Positions 9,222-16,703 of a stretch of DNA of 64,000 nt are shown piece by piece (position 1 is the first letter of the stretch; each line of letters opens with the position of its first letter). Source of the stretch: Niastella vici (GTDB lineage: Bacteria > Bacteroidota > Bacteroidia > Chitinophagales > Chitinophagaceae); NCBI RefSeq assembly GCF_002077945.1, contig NZ_LVYD01000001.1, forward strand, positions 682,001 to 746,000. Direction: 5' to 3'. A program made the translations under genes and the position numbers. Below the pieces are notes generated by a model. It made no database searches, was not told the DNA's origin, and saw only the letters and a list, made by a program, of their open reading frames with translations.

Positions 9222-11468
9222 TTAATCAGCGGCTTTACTAACCTGTAACCATTCCCTGTAATTTAGCACTGCTCTTATTTCACTATGGGTAAACTCATCA
9301 CCCAGTTTTTCTTTGACCGGGGTGGTGGCCGCCGTTTGTAAATTCAGTTCTTCTATAACCTGAATAATAACGGTTATCTTACTTTCAGCAACCAGTTCTT
9401 TTACGTCTACTTCGCCGGTCTTTATAAATGATACCAGGTGGCTTTCGATGGTTGAAGGGGCTAATTCACGCAGGGTAGCTATTTCAAGAATGTTCCTGCC
9501 TTCTCTAAACAATTGCAGGCTTATCCGGTTCGAATCGCCTTTTTGAGGTTTGGCCGTTTTCTTTTCCGGTTCTTCTATTGTTTTAACGACTTCCGTTCTT
9601 TTCTGTTCAACCAGGTCGAGCAAATCGGTGGCGGTTACGCCATTCATCAGTCCTTCCGTAATTTGTACAGCCTGTTTTAATTGTTGAATTTTTCGTTGTG
9701 GCAGCAGTATTAACTGTTGCAGGGTTGATACGTATTTTTTAGCCTTCGGTTTTACTTTTATAGTGGCCGTATGGTTTTTTATGGAGCTTTCCATTTCCTC
9801 CATGGCCTGTAAAAAGTAAGTGCTTCCGGCCGAAACCCGTTGGTGTAGAAATTGGTAGCCATCCTGCGGTGCATTGGGTAATAACTGGTCAAGTTGCCGG
9901 GTGAATTTTTCCGCCATTTCCTGCTGCTTTAAAACAGCCTCCAGCACCTCTTTAGCCCATAGTACACAACTGTTTTTATCGGGCACCTGCCGGTGTTCAT
10001 ACTCCTCGTAATGCATTTGCATGCCTTCGGCCAGTTTTAACCAATCGAATGTTTGCACCAGTGTTCGGGTTAAAAAATTCTTTTGTTCCTGCTGTAATTC
10101 CCGTGCCAGCTGATCTTCTTCTTTTTCCAACCGGGTGAATTCAATTACCCGGTTATCGGTGTTTATACTCGAAGGTTGAATGCGGGAGTAAAGAACCAGT
10201 CCACCCAAAGCGGTTAACCGGCTAAGGGCAACATATACCTGCCCGGGAGCAAAGGAGGCCCCGGCATCAATGATCGCTTTTTCAAATGTGAGCCCCTGGC
10301 TTTTATGGATGGTAATGGCCCAGGCCAGCCTTACCGGGTATTGTTTAAAAGAACCAACTTCTTCCTCTTCTATTTTGTCTTCTTCCTGGTTGTACTGGTA
10401 CCTGATGCTGCGCCAGGTTTCTTTTTCGAGCAGCATATCGTGTTCATCTCCTTCAAATCTGATATACACCTCGTCGCCGGCGATCTTTGAAATGGTAGCA
10501 ATTTTACCATTGTAAAACCTTCTTGATTCGCCTTTGTCGTTTTTAATGAACATGATCTGGGCGCCTACTTTCAAGTGCAGCAACATATCGGCAGGGTATG
10601 CCCGCTCATTAAAATCTCCGGTCACTTCAGCTTTACACTCGAAAGCGGTCCCTGACAGTTTATCCAGTTGATGCTGGTTTATAGTATCAGCCTTTGCGTT
10701 GTGCGTGGTAAGGGTGATGAAGTTTTCATTGTCGGGGCATTCGTACCCCGGCAAATAATGTTGGTGCAGCAGGTCGAGGTCGGCGGCGGTGGTTGTATTG
10801 TTCCTTATATTATTGAGCACCGTAATAAACTCCTGTTCGTGCTGGCGGTAGATCTTTTTCAGCTCCAGGTACAGCGGCGGGTTTTGCTGCAGGGCATGGG
10901 CATCAAAAAAGAACGGACTTCTATATTGCTGCCGCAGCACATCCCATTCTTCGTTTTTCGCTACCGGGGGCAGTTGAAACAGGTCGCCGATGTACAACAG
11001 TTGAACCCCGCCAAACGGCTCCTGGTGTTTTCTTCTTACATGACGTAAAATGCAATCTATTTCGTCGAGGATATCGGCCCGCAGCATGCTCACTTCATCA
11101 ATGATCAGCAATTCCAGCTCCTGTAGTAATAATTTTTTATCATTATTGAGCCGCAGGTTTTTCAGGAGGGTATGCGGCGTATTAAAGGACTGGCTGCTGC
11201 TGTTCCAGCCGCTTTGTTGTACCGGCAGAAAGGAACCGTGTGGTAGCTGGAAAAAGGAATGGAGCGTAACACCCCCGGCATTGATTGCGGCCACGCCGGT
11301 TGGCGCCACCACGGCCAGCTTTTTAAAGGTGTTGTCGCGGATGTATTTTAAAAAAGTGGTTTTGCCGGTGCCTGCTTTTCCGGTCAGGAAAAGGTGGCGG
11401 TTTGTTTGATTCACAAACCGAACAGCCAGTTGGAACAATTGATTGGATGCATCGGTAGAAAAAGCCAT
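9222..11468 (-). CDS. PIF1-like DNA helicase with C-terminal winged-helix-type domain
   Basis: The 748-residue protein is taken from ATG 11468; the frame extends to a TTG at 11489. Walker A is GKAGTGKT (residues 30-37), Walker B is LLIIDEVSML, and motif V/VI regions are AWAITIHKSQGLTFEK and VYVALSRLTALGGL, typical of PIF1/RecD-type superfamily 1B 5'-3' helicases. The C-terminal 100 residues hold a helix-turn-helix of the RQC/HTH_40 type (LREL.PSTIESHLVSFI), found in many Bacteroidota homologues. Expected roles are G-quadruplex unwinding and replication-fork maintenance. A PAP2 gene follows at 20 bases. Confidence 0.9.
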   Translation of the reverse strand: MAFSTDASNQLFQLAVRFVNQTNRHLFLTGKAGTGKTTFLKYIRDNTFKKLAVVAPTGVAAINAGGVTLHSFFQLPHGSFLPVQQSGWNSSSQSFNTPHTLLKNLRLNNDKKLLLQELELLIIDEVSMLRADILDEIDCILRHVRRKHQEPFGGVQLLYIGDLFQLPPVAKNEEWDVLRQQYRSPFFFDAHALQQNPPLYLELKKIYRQHEQEFITVLNNIRNNTTTAADLDLLHQHYLPGYECPDNENFITLTTHNAKADTINQHQLDKLSGTAFECKAEVTGDFNERAYPADMLLHLKVGAQIMFIKNDKGESRRFYNGKIATISKIAGDEVYIRFEGDEHDMLLEKETWRSIRYQYNQEEDKIEEEEVGSFKQYPVRLAWAITIHKSQGLTFEKAIIDAGASFAPGQVYVALSRLTALGGLVLYSRIQPSSINTDNRVIEFTRLEKEEDQLARELQQEQKNFLTRTLVQTFDWLKLAEGMQMHYEEYEHRQVPDKNSCVLWAKEVLEAVLKQQEMAEKFTRQLDQLLPNAPQDGYQFLHQRVSAGSTYFLQAMEEMESSIKNHTATIKVKPKAKKYVSTLQQLILLPQRKIQQLKQAVQITEGLMNGVTATDLLDLVEQKRTEVVKTIEEPEKKTAKPQKGDSNRISLQLFREGRNILEIATLRELAPSTIESHLVSFIKTGEVDVKELVAESKITVIIQVIEELNLQTAATTPVKEKLGDEFTHSEIRAVLNYREWLQVSKAAD

Positions 11469-11535
11469 GACACTCTCACTTTCGGGCAAGATAATTAATG
11501 TGATATAAAGGGCAATGAGTAAACTACTTAGAACC

Positions 11536-11558
11536 TGAGGTCACAAATTGTGATCTCA
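11536..11558. repeat. palindrome 1 (11-bp arms), resembling ORF6N-gene sequence
   Basis: TGAGGTCACAA and TTGTGATCTCA are inverted arms around a single A, with one mismatch. The 23-bp unit is 18/23 identical to the palindrome at 11573-11595. Read from 11533 on the plus strand the DNA would encode NLRSQIVISSFG, which resembles the conserved NLRSQ-V-SS segment of ORF6N-domain proteins as recalled from memory. Confidence 0.75.
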
Positions 11559-11567
11559 AGTTTCGGA

Positions 11568-11600
11568 TTTTCTAAGGTCGCAAATGGTGAACTTAGAAAA
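11568..11600. repeat. palindrome 2, related to palindrome 1
   Basis: TTTTCTAAG (11568-11576) and CTTAGAAAA (11592-11600) are perfect 9-bp inverted arms. The core 11573-11595 matches palindrome 1 at 18 of 23 positions, so the two are copies of one element 37 bases apart. Confidence 0.75.
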
Positions 11601-11716
11601 AGGAAGGGCAAAAGGTCTCCTTATGCTTAATAATGGTTCAGGTTGAAAACAGAGATTAAAGGGGAAAGTGGTTTTATTGTTCCCATTGCGGGAATACTTT
11701 AGGAAACGCTTCGCTT

Positions 11717-11753
11717 AAGCTTCGGTTATCCTTCGGTCAAGCTTCGGTTATCC
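11717..11753. repeat. two direct copies of a 15-bp repeat
   Basis: AAGCTTCGGTTATCC occurs at 11717-11731 and again at 11739-11753, a period of 22 bases, with the related CTTCGGT in the spacer. Confidence 0.85.
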
Positions 11754-12013
11754 CGGATTGGGAAATGTGACAGTTTTTTTAGGACGAGGCAGTTTGTACC
11801 TTAAGACCTACATAATACATTGTACTTTATAAAATATAATCTTTTATTGCCTTCAGGGCTATTTTGGAAGAATTCGGAAGGAGTTTTTGCTGTTTGGGAG
11901 ACTGTAAAATCATATTTTAAGGGTCAGATCAGAAAAATTTTGCCTTTTTATATGATTTAGATCACAAAAAATTCGCGGAATTGAAAAAAACTTCTATATT
12001 AGCAGTGGCAAAT

Positions 12014-12042
12014 AAAAAAAGCCACCTGTAGAAACAGCTGGC
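12014..12042 (-). terminator. minus-strand terminator of the candidate small RNA
   Basis: On the minus strand GCCAGCTGT and ACAGGTGGC form a 9-base stem with one mismatch and a four-base loop, followed by TTTTTTT. No protein gene on this strand ends nearby, so the terminator points to a noncoding transcript. Confidence 0.75.
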
Positions 12043-12163
12043 CTCTAACGATTGCTTGCCATATGAAAAAAGAGATAAATCTATTTGTCTTTTTGAATAC
12101 CGCGTCTTAACTTGCCGTATTCTTTTGAGCCTCTAATGATTGCTTTTACTCTAACGATTGCTT
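12043..12163. repeat. three copies of CTCTAACGATTGCTT
   Basis: Exact copies are at 12043-12057 and 12149-12163; a copy with one substitution is at 12131-12145. The last two are tandem with an 18-base period, the first stands apart. All lie inside the candidate minus-strand RNA. Confidence 0.9.
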
Positions 12164-12192
12164 CCCATAACCATTTTGCTCATTTGCTGAAT

Positions 12193-12224
12193 CAAAAGTA
12201 GGATGTAAATCCGTACCTTTCAAA
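12193..12224 (-). promoter_or_regulatory. minus-strand promoter for the candidate small RNA
   Basis: On the minus strand TTTG (12224-12221), 20 bases, then TACTTTTG (12200-12193) match the Bacteroidota consensus TTTG, 19-21 nt, TAnnTTTG without mismatch. Predicted start of transcription is near 12187. Confidence 0.65.
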
Positions 12225-12313
12225 ACATCTTACTACCGGTTTAATTACGCCAAAAGCGTGAAAGAAATCCTAAAACCCTTACCGGTATTGAGTTTCAGGC
12301 AAATTTCATAATT

Positions 12314-13876
12314 ATGTCCAACCGATTTACAGACGCGTTGTTTCAATTGGTTCATTCATTGGAGAAGTCGGAAAAGAGGCACTTTAAGCTTTATATAAAA
12401 AGGAGTTCGGCAAACGAAGATTTAAAGATCATCAGGTTATTCGATGCGTTGGATAAATTGCCCGAATATGACGAAAAGTTGTTGCTGAAAAAGTTACCCG
12501 ACATTCAGAAGCCGCAACTTGCCAACATAAAAACACATTTATATAAACAGTTACTGGCCAGTCTTAGGCTGTTAAAAGCTACCGAAAATATTGATCTTCA
12601 GCTGAGTGAGCATCTTGACCATGCCCGCGTACTTTACAATAAGGGATTAAAACTGCAAAGCCTTAAAATTCTTGAAAAGGCTAAGGAGATCGCACGCGCC
12701 AACCAGAAATTTAATTTCCTGGCCCAGGTAATTTCCCTTGAAAAGAAGATCGAAACCCTTCATATTACCCGCAGTTCAACAGAAAAAACCCAGGTACTGG
12801 CCGAAGAGGCGCTGGAGATCAGCAGCCACATTGACCGGGTTACCCGGCTTTCGAACCTGGCCCTGCTCCTGTACCGGTGGTTTGTGCTGAATGGCCATGC
12901 GCGTAACCCGGAAGACGTACAGGAATTAAACACTTTCTTTAAGGAATACCTGCCTGCCGATGTAAATGCCGTAAATGGCTTTTACGAAAAACTATACCTG
13001 TACCAGAGCTATAGCTGGTATGCATTTATTCAGCAGGACTTCTTAATGTACTACCGCTACGGTCAAAAATGGATCGATCTATTTAATGAACAGCCGCTGA
13101 TGAAGGAGGTGGAAACTGGTCACTATATAAAAGGTATGCACAACCTGCTGAATGCCCATTTCGATCTGCGTAATTTTAAACAGTTTGAAATTACATTAAA
13201 GCAGTTTGAAGAATTTTCCGAAACGCCGGTAGCCAATCACCACGATAATTTTCGCACGCATACCTTTATTTACATCAACAGCGCCAAGATCAATCAACAC
13301 CTGATGCAGGGAACCTTTCGCGAAGGGCTTGCACTGGTACCTTCTATTGAAGAGAAGCTGGAAGAATATTCGCTGTATGTTGATCAGCACCGGATCCTGG
13401 TTTTCAATTACAAGATCGCCACCCTGTATTTCGGGAATGGGGAATATGAAAAGTGTATTGACTACCTGCAAAGGATCATTAACGGGCCGATTGACCTGCG
13501 TATAGACCTGCAATGTTATGCCCGGTTATTGCACATGCTGGCCCACTATGAAATGGGTAATTATGAGTTGATGGAATCGCTCACCAAATCGGTTTTCCGG
13601 TTTATGGCGCGTATGAGAAATATAACCGTGGTAGAAGAGGAAATGGTGAAGTTCCTGCGAAATTCATTTGGCGTTAGTCCGCGGGAGTTAAAACCTGAGC
13701 TGGAGAAATTTTTAACCAAGATCAAACATCTTGAAAAGAACCGCTACGAAACCAGGGCATTTGCCTACCTCGATATTATTTCCTGGACCGAAAGTAAAGT
13801 ATACCAGAAACCGATGCGCGAAGTGGTGTATGAAAAATATTTAGAAAGCAGGCACCGGTCAACCGTTAAAGCCTGA
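12314..13876 (+). CDS. alpha-helical, TPR-like protein of unknown function
   Basis: This 520-residue protein has no signal peptide and no membrane segment, so it should be cytoplasmic. It is almost wholly amphipathic helix, with TPR-like pairs such as those around residues 120-160 (LQSLKILEKAKEIARA) and 370-400 (YFGNGEYEKCIDYLQRII), but the consensus is too weak to assign repeat boundaries. The N-terminus (MSNRFTDALFQLVHSLEKSE) looks like that of a conserved Bacteroidota family of unknown function. It is monocistronic; its upstream region holds the candidate small RNA on the other strand. Confidence 0.8.
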   Translation: MSNRFTDALFQLVHSLEKSEKRHFKLYIKRSSANEDLKIIRLFDALDKLPEYDEKLLLKKLPDIQKPQLANIKTHLYKQLLASLRLLKATENIDLQLSEHLDHARVLYNKGLKLQSLKILEKAKEIARANQKFNFLAQVISLEKKIETLHITRSSTEKTQVLAEEALEISSHIDRVTRLSNLALLLYRWFVLNGHARNPEDVQELNTFFKEYLPADVNAVNGFYEKLYLYQSYSWYAFIQQDFLMYYRYGQKWIDLFNEQPLMKEVETGHYIKGMHNLLNAHFDLRNFKQFEITLKQFEEFSETPVANHHDNFRTHTFIYINSAKINQHLMQGTFREGLALVPSIEEKLEEYSLYVDQHRILVFNYKIATLYFGNGEYEKCIDYLQRIINGPIDLRIDLQCYARLLHMLAHYEMGNYELMESLTKSVFRFMARMRNITVVEEEMVKFLRNSFGVSPRELKPELEKFLTKIKHLEKNRYETRAFAYLDIISWTESKVYQKPMREVVYEKYLESRHRSTVKA

Positions 13877-14109
13877 ACCGATACTAAAGGGTGTGTTTAA
13901 CCAAAACGCACCCTTTATTTTTTGCTATTCCCTTCCATTTCCTCATTTATCCGCTTCTTTTTAGTATACGCCTCGCCGTAAATAAGCCTTTCAGGTTCAA
14001 TAGCAATATTTTTAATGTATGGTGTCGGTTACCGGTTTAACCGGCATTCAATTTTTCCTGTGAACAGGCTGCCCTGTTTTGTATATTTATCTATAATTAA
14101 AAGTTGTTT

Positions 14110-15975
14110 ATGTTGATACAACGGTCACTGGTTTTACTGGCATTATTTGGCAGCGTTATAGCAAATGCCCAAACGGCATTGACAATACCCCGCAATTTGC
14201 GAACGGCTTATGAAAAAGAAACCCGTACCAGCACCGGGCAGCCCGGTAGTAAATACTGGCAGAACACCGGCACCTATACTATCGATGTTAATTTTAATCC
14301 CGATACCAGGCAAGTGACCGGCAAGGTAGATATTGAATATGTTAATAATAGTCCGGCCACCTTGCGCCAGATCGTTTTCAAACTATATCCCAATATTTAT
14401 AAAAAGGGAACCGTACGAATGATGGCGGTAAAGCCATCGGATATAACAGACGGCGTTCACATTTCATCGTTTCAATATAATAATACAGTAGTTGACAGCA
14501 GCAGGTTGCGGATCGAAGGTACTAATATGATGGTGCCGGTTAGCCAACTTGACCCGGGCGGTACCATGCATTTTAGTATTCAATACACATATACACTTAA
14601 TAAAACGTCTCATATCCGTACCGGTGAAATTGAACCGGGGGCCAACTTCATCGCTTATTTCTTCCCCCGTATAGCTGTGTACGATGATGTCGATGGCTGG
14701 AATATGGAACCATATACCGGTCCGCAGGAGTTTTATAATGATTTTGGCAATTTCAACGTGGCCATTACGGTTCCAACCAATTACGTGGTATGGGCAACCG
14801 GCGACCTGGCCAATTGTAATGAGGTATTAACTGAAAAATATTGTCAGCGCCTGCAAACGGCCCAACAACAGAATGATGTTGTCGACATTATTGATTCTGT
14901 TGATCTTCGGCAAAAAGGTATCACCCGGCCCAACGCGTTCAATACCTGGAAATTTACAGCCACCAATGTTTCGGATTTCGCCTTTGCAGTCAGCGATCAC
15001 TATATGTGGAAGTCGACCAGCATTGAAGTGGATGCTGCAACGAAAAGAAGGACGCGGGTAGATGCGGTTTTTAAACAATCGCACAAAGACTATTATGATG
15101 TGGTTGATTTTGGCCGCAAAACGGTTTGGGCTATGAGCTATGTTTTTCCGCGCTGGCCGTTCCCATATTCGCATGAAACAATTGTTGATGGGCTCGACCA
15201 AATGGAATATCCCATGATGGTGAATGATAATCCGCTCGAAAGCCGGGCCGAGACCATTGAACTGGTTGACCATGAAGTGTTTCATACCATGTTCCCTTTT
15301 TATATGGGCACCAATGAAACAAAATACGGCTGGATGGATGAAGGCTGGGCCACTATTGGGGAATGGATCATTTCGTCGATCATTGACAGTAACCTGAAAG
15401 ATGATTATGGCGTAGGCGGTTATGAACGAACAGCTGGAACCGAAAATGATGGGTCTATCAGTACTTTGTCGACCCAAATGACCGGCGTGAATTATTTTGT
15501 AAATTCCTATCCCAAGCCGGCATTGGGCTACTTGTATATAAAGGATATGCTGGGCGACTCGCTTTTTACCGCGGCTTTGCATTACTATATTCAACACTGG
15601 CAGGGAAAGCACCCCATTCCCTTTGATTTTTTTAATTGCATGAATACCGGTTCGGGGAAAAACCTGAACTGGTTCTGGAAACGATGGTTTATTGATGGCG
15701 GCGTTCCCGACCTGTCAATAAAGAAAGTTACTAAAACGGCCACGGGTTTCAGCCTTGTTATTGCCTGCACCGGGAATAAACCCGTACCAATTGACCTCTC
15801 CATAACCTATTCAGATGATTCAAAAGATATTGTGCATCGCTCAGTTGCGGTTTGGGAAAAAGCAAATTCGGTCACATTGACATTGACTGCTAAAAAGGCT
15901 GTTAAGTCTTTTACGCTGGGCGGCATCTATGTGCCTGATGTGAACAGGAAGGATAATTTGTGGAACAATAATTAA
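14110..15975 (+). CDS. M1 family (gluzincin) metallopeptidase, exported
   Basis: The start is ATG 14110 (621 residues); the frame runs to a TTG two codons earlier. A signal peptide ends near IANAQ. The zinc site is HEVFH at residues 388-392 with the third ligand Glu411 in WMDEGWA, giving the M1 spacing HExxH-18-E. The N-terminal beta domain (about 50-260) and the helical region after 430 complete an aminopeptidase-like layout; the C-terminal beta module (about 530-605) may be a sandwich. M1 enzymes trim N-terminal residues from peptides; a periplasmic or surface site is expected. Monocistronic. Confidence 0.9.
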   Translation: MLIQRSLVLLALFGSVIANAQTALTIPRNLRTAYEKETRTSTGQPGSKYWQNTGTYTIDVNFNPDTRQVTGKVDIEYVNNSPATLRQIVFKLYPNIYKKGTVRMMAVKPSDITDGVHISSFQYNNTVVDSSRLRIEGTNMMVPVSQLDPGGTMHFSIQYTYTLNKTSHIRTGEIEPGANFIAYFFPRIAVYDDVDGWNMEPYTGPQEFYNDFGNFNVAITVPTNYVVWATGDLANCNEVLTEKYCQRLQTAQQQNDVVDIIDSVDLRQKGITRPNAFNTWKFTATNVSDFAFAVSDHYMWKSTSIEVDAATKRRTRVDAVFKQSHKDYYDVVDFGRKTVWAMSYVFPRWPFPYSHETIVDGLDQMEYPMMVNDNPLESRAETIELVDHEVFHTMFPFYMGTNETKYGWMDEGWATIGEWIISSIIDSNLKDDYGVGGYERTAGTENDGSISTLSTQMTGVNYFVNSYPKPALGYLYIKDMLGDSLFTAALHYYIQHWQGKHPIPFDFFNCMNTGSGKNLNWFWKRWFIDGGVPDLSIKKVTKTATGFSLVIACTGNKPVPIDLSITYSDDSKDIVHRSVAVWEKANSVTLTLTAKKAVKSFTLGGIYVPDVNRKDNLWNNN

Positions 15976-16071
15976 TAAATAATTTGCATGTTGCAGACCT
16001 GTAAAGGGTTACAGGCGGTTAAGTGGAAAAACATTATATGATTTTTAATTTTTCATTCGTTTTTAGTGAAT

Positions 16072-16079
16072 TAAATTTG
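16072..16079 (+). promoter_or_regulatory. -7 element for the 117-residue protein
   Basis: TAAATTTG matches TAnnTTTG exactly, about 68 bases before the ATG. No clear -33 element was seen. Confidence 0.3.
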
Positions 16080-16146
16080 CATCTTTGTAGACGCTTGCTG
16101 CCATAAAAAAAGAGTTTATTATTTCTATAGTAAAACCGTTTATTTG

Positions 16147-16500
16147 ATGTATACCCACATTTGGCTTAAATACCTGCCCATTATCAGAATTTTAATGAAG
16201 AAATCGGCAACAGGTGATCAGGTTCTGAAACTCAATCGTCCAGATTTTGAAAAAGCCGGCGTAGCGCGTAAAGCCGGGTACAAATTCACCATTGAATTTA
16301 CCAATGGTAAAGTGGCTAATGTTATCAGCACTTCACAGTTGGCCCTTGATCTGGCTGCTGTTATGCTGGAAGATGCCACCATGAAAAATCTGTTTCTCAC
16401 TAACAACTACCAGATCAGCTTGAACACCAAGTTTGAAGTGAGCATTAAAAATTGCACGCCGCAACCCGAAGCCCTGGCTTTGGAAGAAACAACGGCCTAG
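16147..16500 (+). CDS. small conserved-looking protein of unknown function
   Basis: From ATG 16147 the protein has 117 residues (a TTG just before it is in frame and ignored). Initiation could also occur at Met17 (MKKSATGDQVLKLN), which would remove a hydrophobic head. The middle part (KFTIEFTNGKVANVISTSQLALDLAAVMLED) has an alternating strand/helix pattern and no Cys pair or catalytic motif. Codon use matches the neighbours and a strong terminator follows, so the gene is probably real. Function not recognised. Confidence 0.7.
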   Translation: MYTHIWLKYLPIIRILMKKSATGDQVLKLNRPDFEKAGVARKAGYKFTIEFTNGKVANVISTSQLALDLAAVMLEDATMKNLFLTNNYQISLNTKFEVSIKNCTPQPEALALEETTA

Positions 16501-16555
16501 GCAATTGGTTTCATCTTTAACCCTACTTTTTCCTATTCCGAATAATGAATTATAG

Positions 16556-16590
16556 CCCTTCTCCCGGCCTTGCCGAGAGAAGGGTTTTTT
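16556..16590 (+). terminator. rho-independent terminator
   Basis: CCCTTCTC/GAGAAGGG plus CGG/CCG form an 11-bp stem with one mismatch, followed by seven T. It lies 56 bases after the 117-residue gene. Confidence 0.88.
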
Positions 16591-16703
16591 TATTTTTCCC
16601 CATCACTATATCTATTTAATTCAGTTAGCAATAGTTTTTAACCAACCTTGCACAATATTTTTTTTCCGCTACAAATAACCGGCAGAGGCATTAACTTGCA
16701 ATA

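Larger units (their letters stand above)
12014..12187 (-). ncRNA. candidate structured small RNA of about 170 nt
   Basis: A minus-strand promoter with both Bacteroidota elements at 20-nt spacing (12193-12224) faces a U-tract terminator (12014-12042), with no open reading frame between them. The RNA would contain three copies of a 15-nt element (AAGCAATCGTTAGAG on this strand, one copy with one change). It also has a central hairpin in which GAATAC and GTATTC, at about 12086-12113, pair. The family was not recognised; it is not an evident SRP RNA or tmRNA. The start near 12187 is inferred from promoter spacing. Confidence 0.55.
11469..12313. other. 845-bp gene-free region rich in repeats, with a candidate small RNA
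   Basis: No protein-coding gene is convincing here. Instead there are two related palindromes (11536-11558 and 11573-11595), a 22-bp-period direct repeat (11717-11753), three copies of a 15-bp repeat (12043-12163), and on the minus strand a promoter plus terminator bracketing about 170 bases. A 15-codon plus-strand frame at 12063 is too short to judge. The region separates the divergently oriented helicase and helical-protein genes. Confidence 0.7.

Noticed and set aside
12063-12110. A 15-codon plus-strand frame (ATG 12063) in the repeat-rich region
   Set aside because: Too short, no leader-peptide-like codon run, and it lies inside a candidate minus-strand RNA.
14827-15612. Long antisense frames such as this 261-codon one
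   Set aside because: They lie wholly within well-supported genes on the other strand, have Ile/Gly/His-rich compositions without motifs, and are shadow frames.
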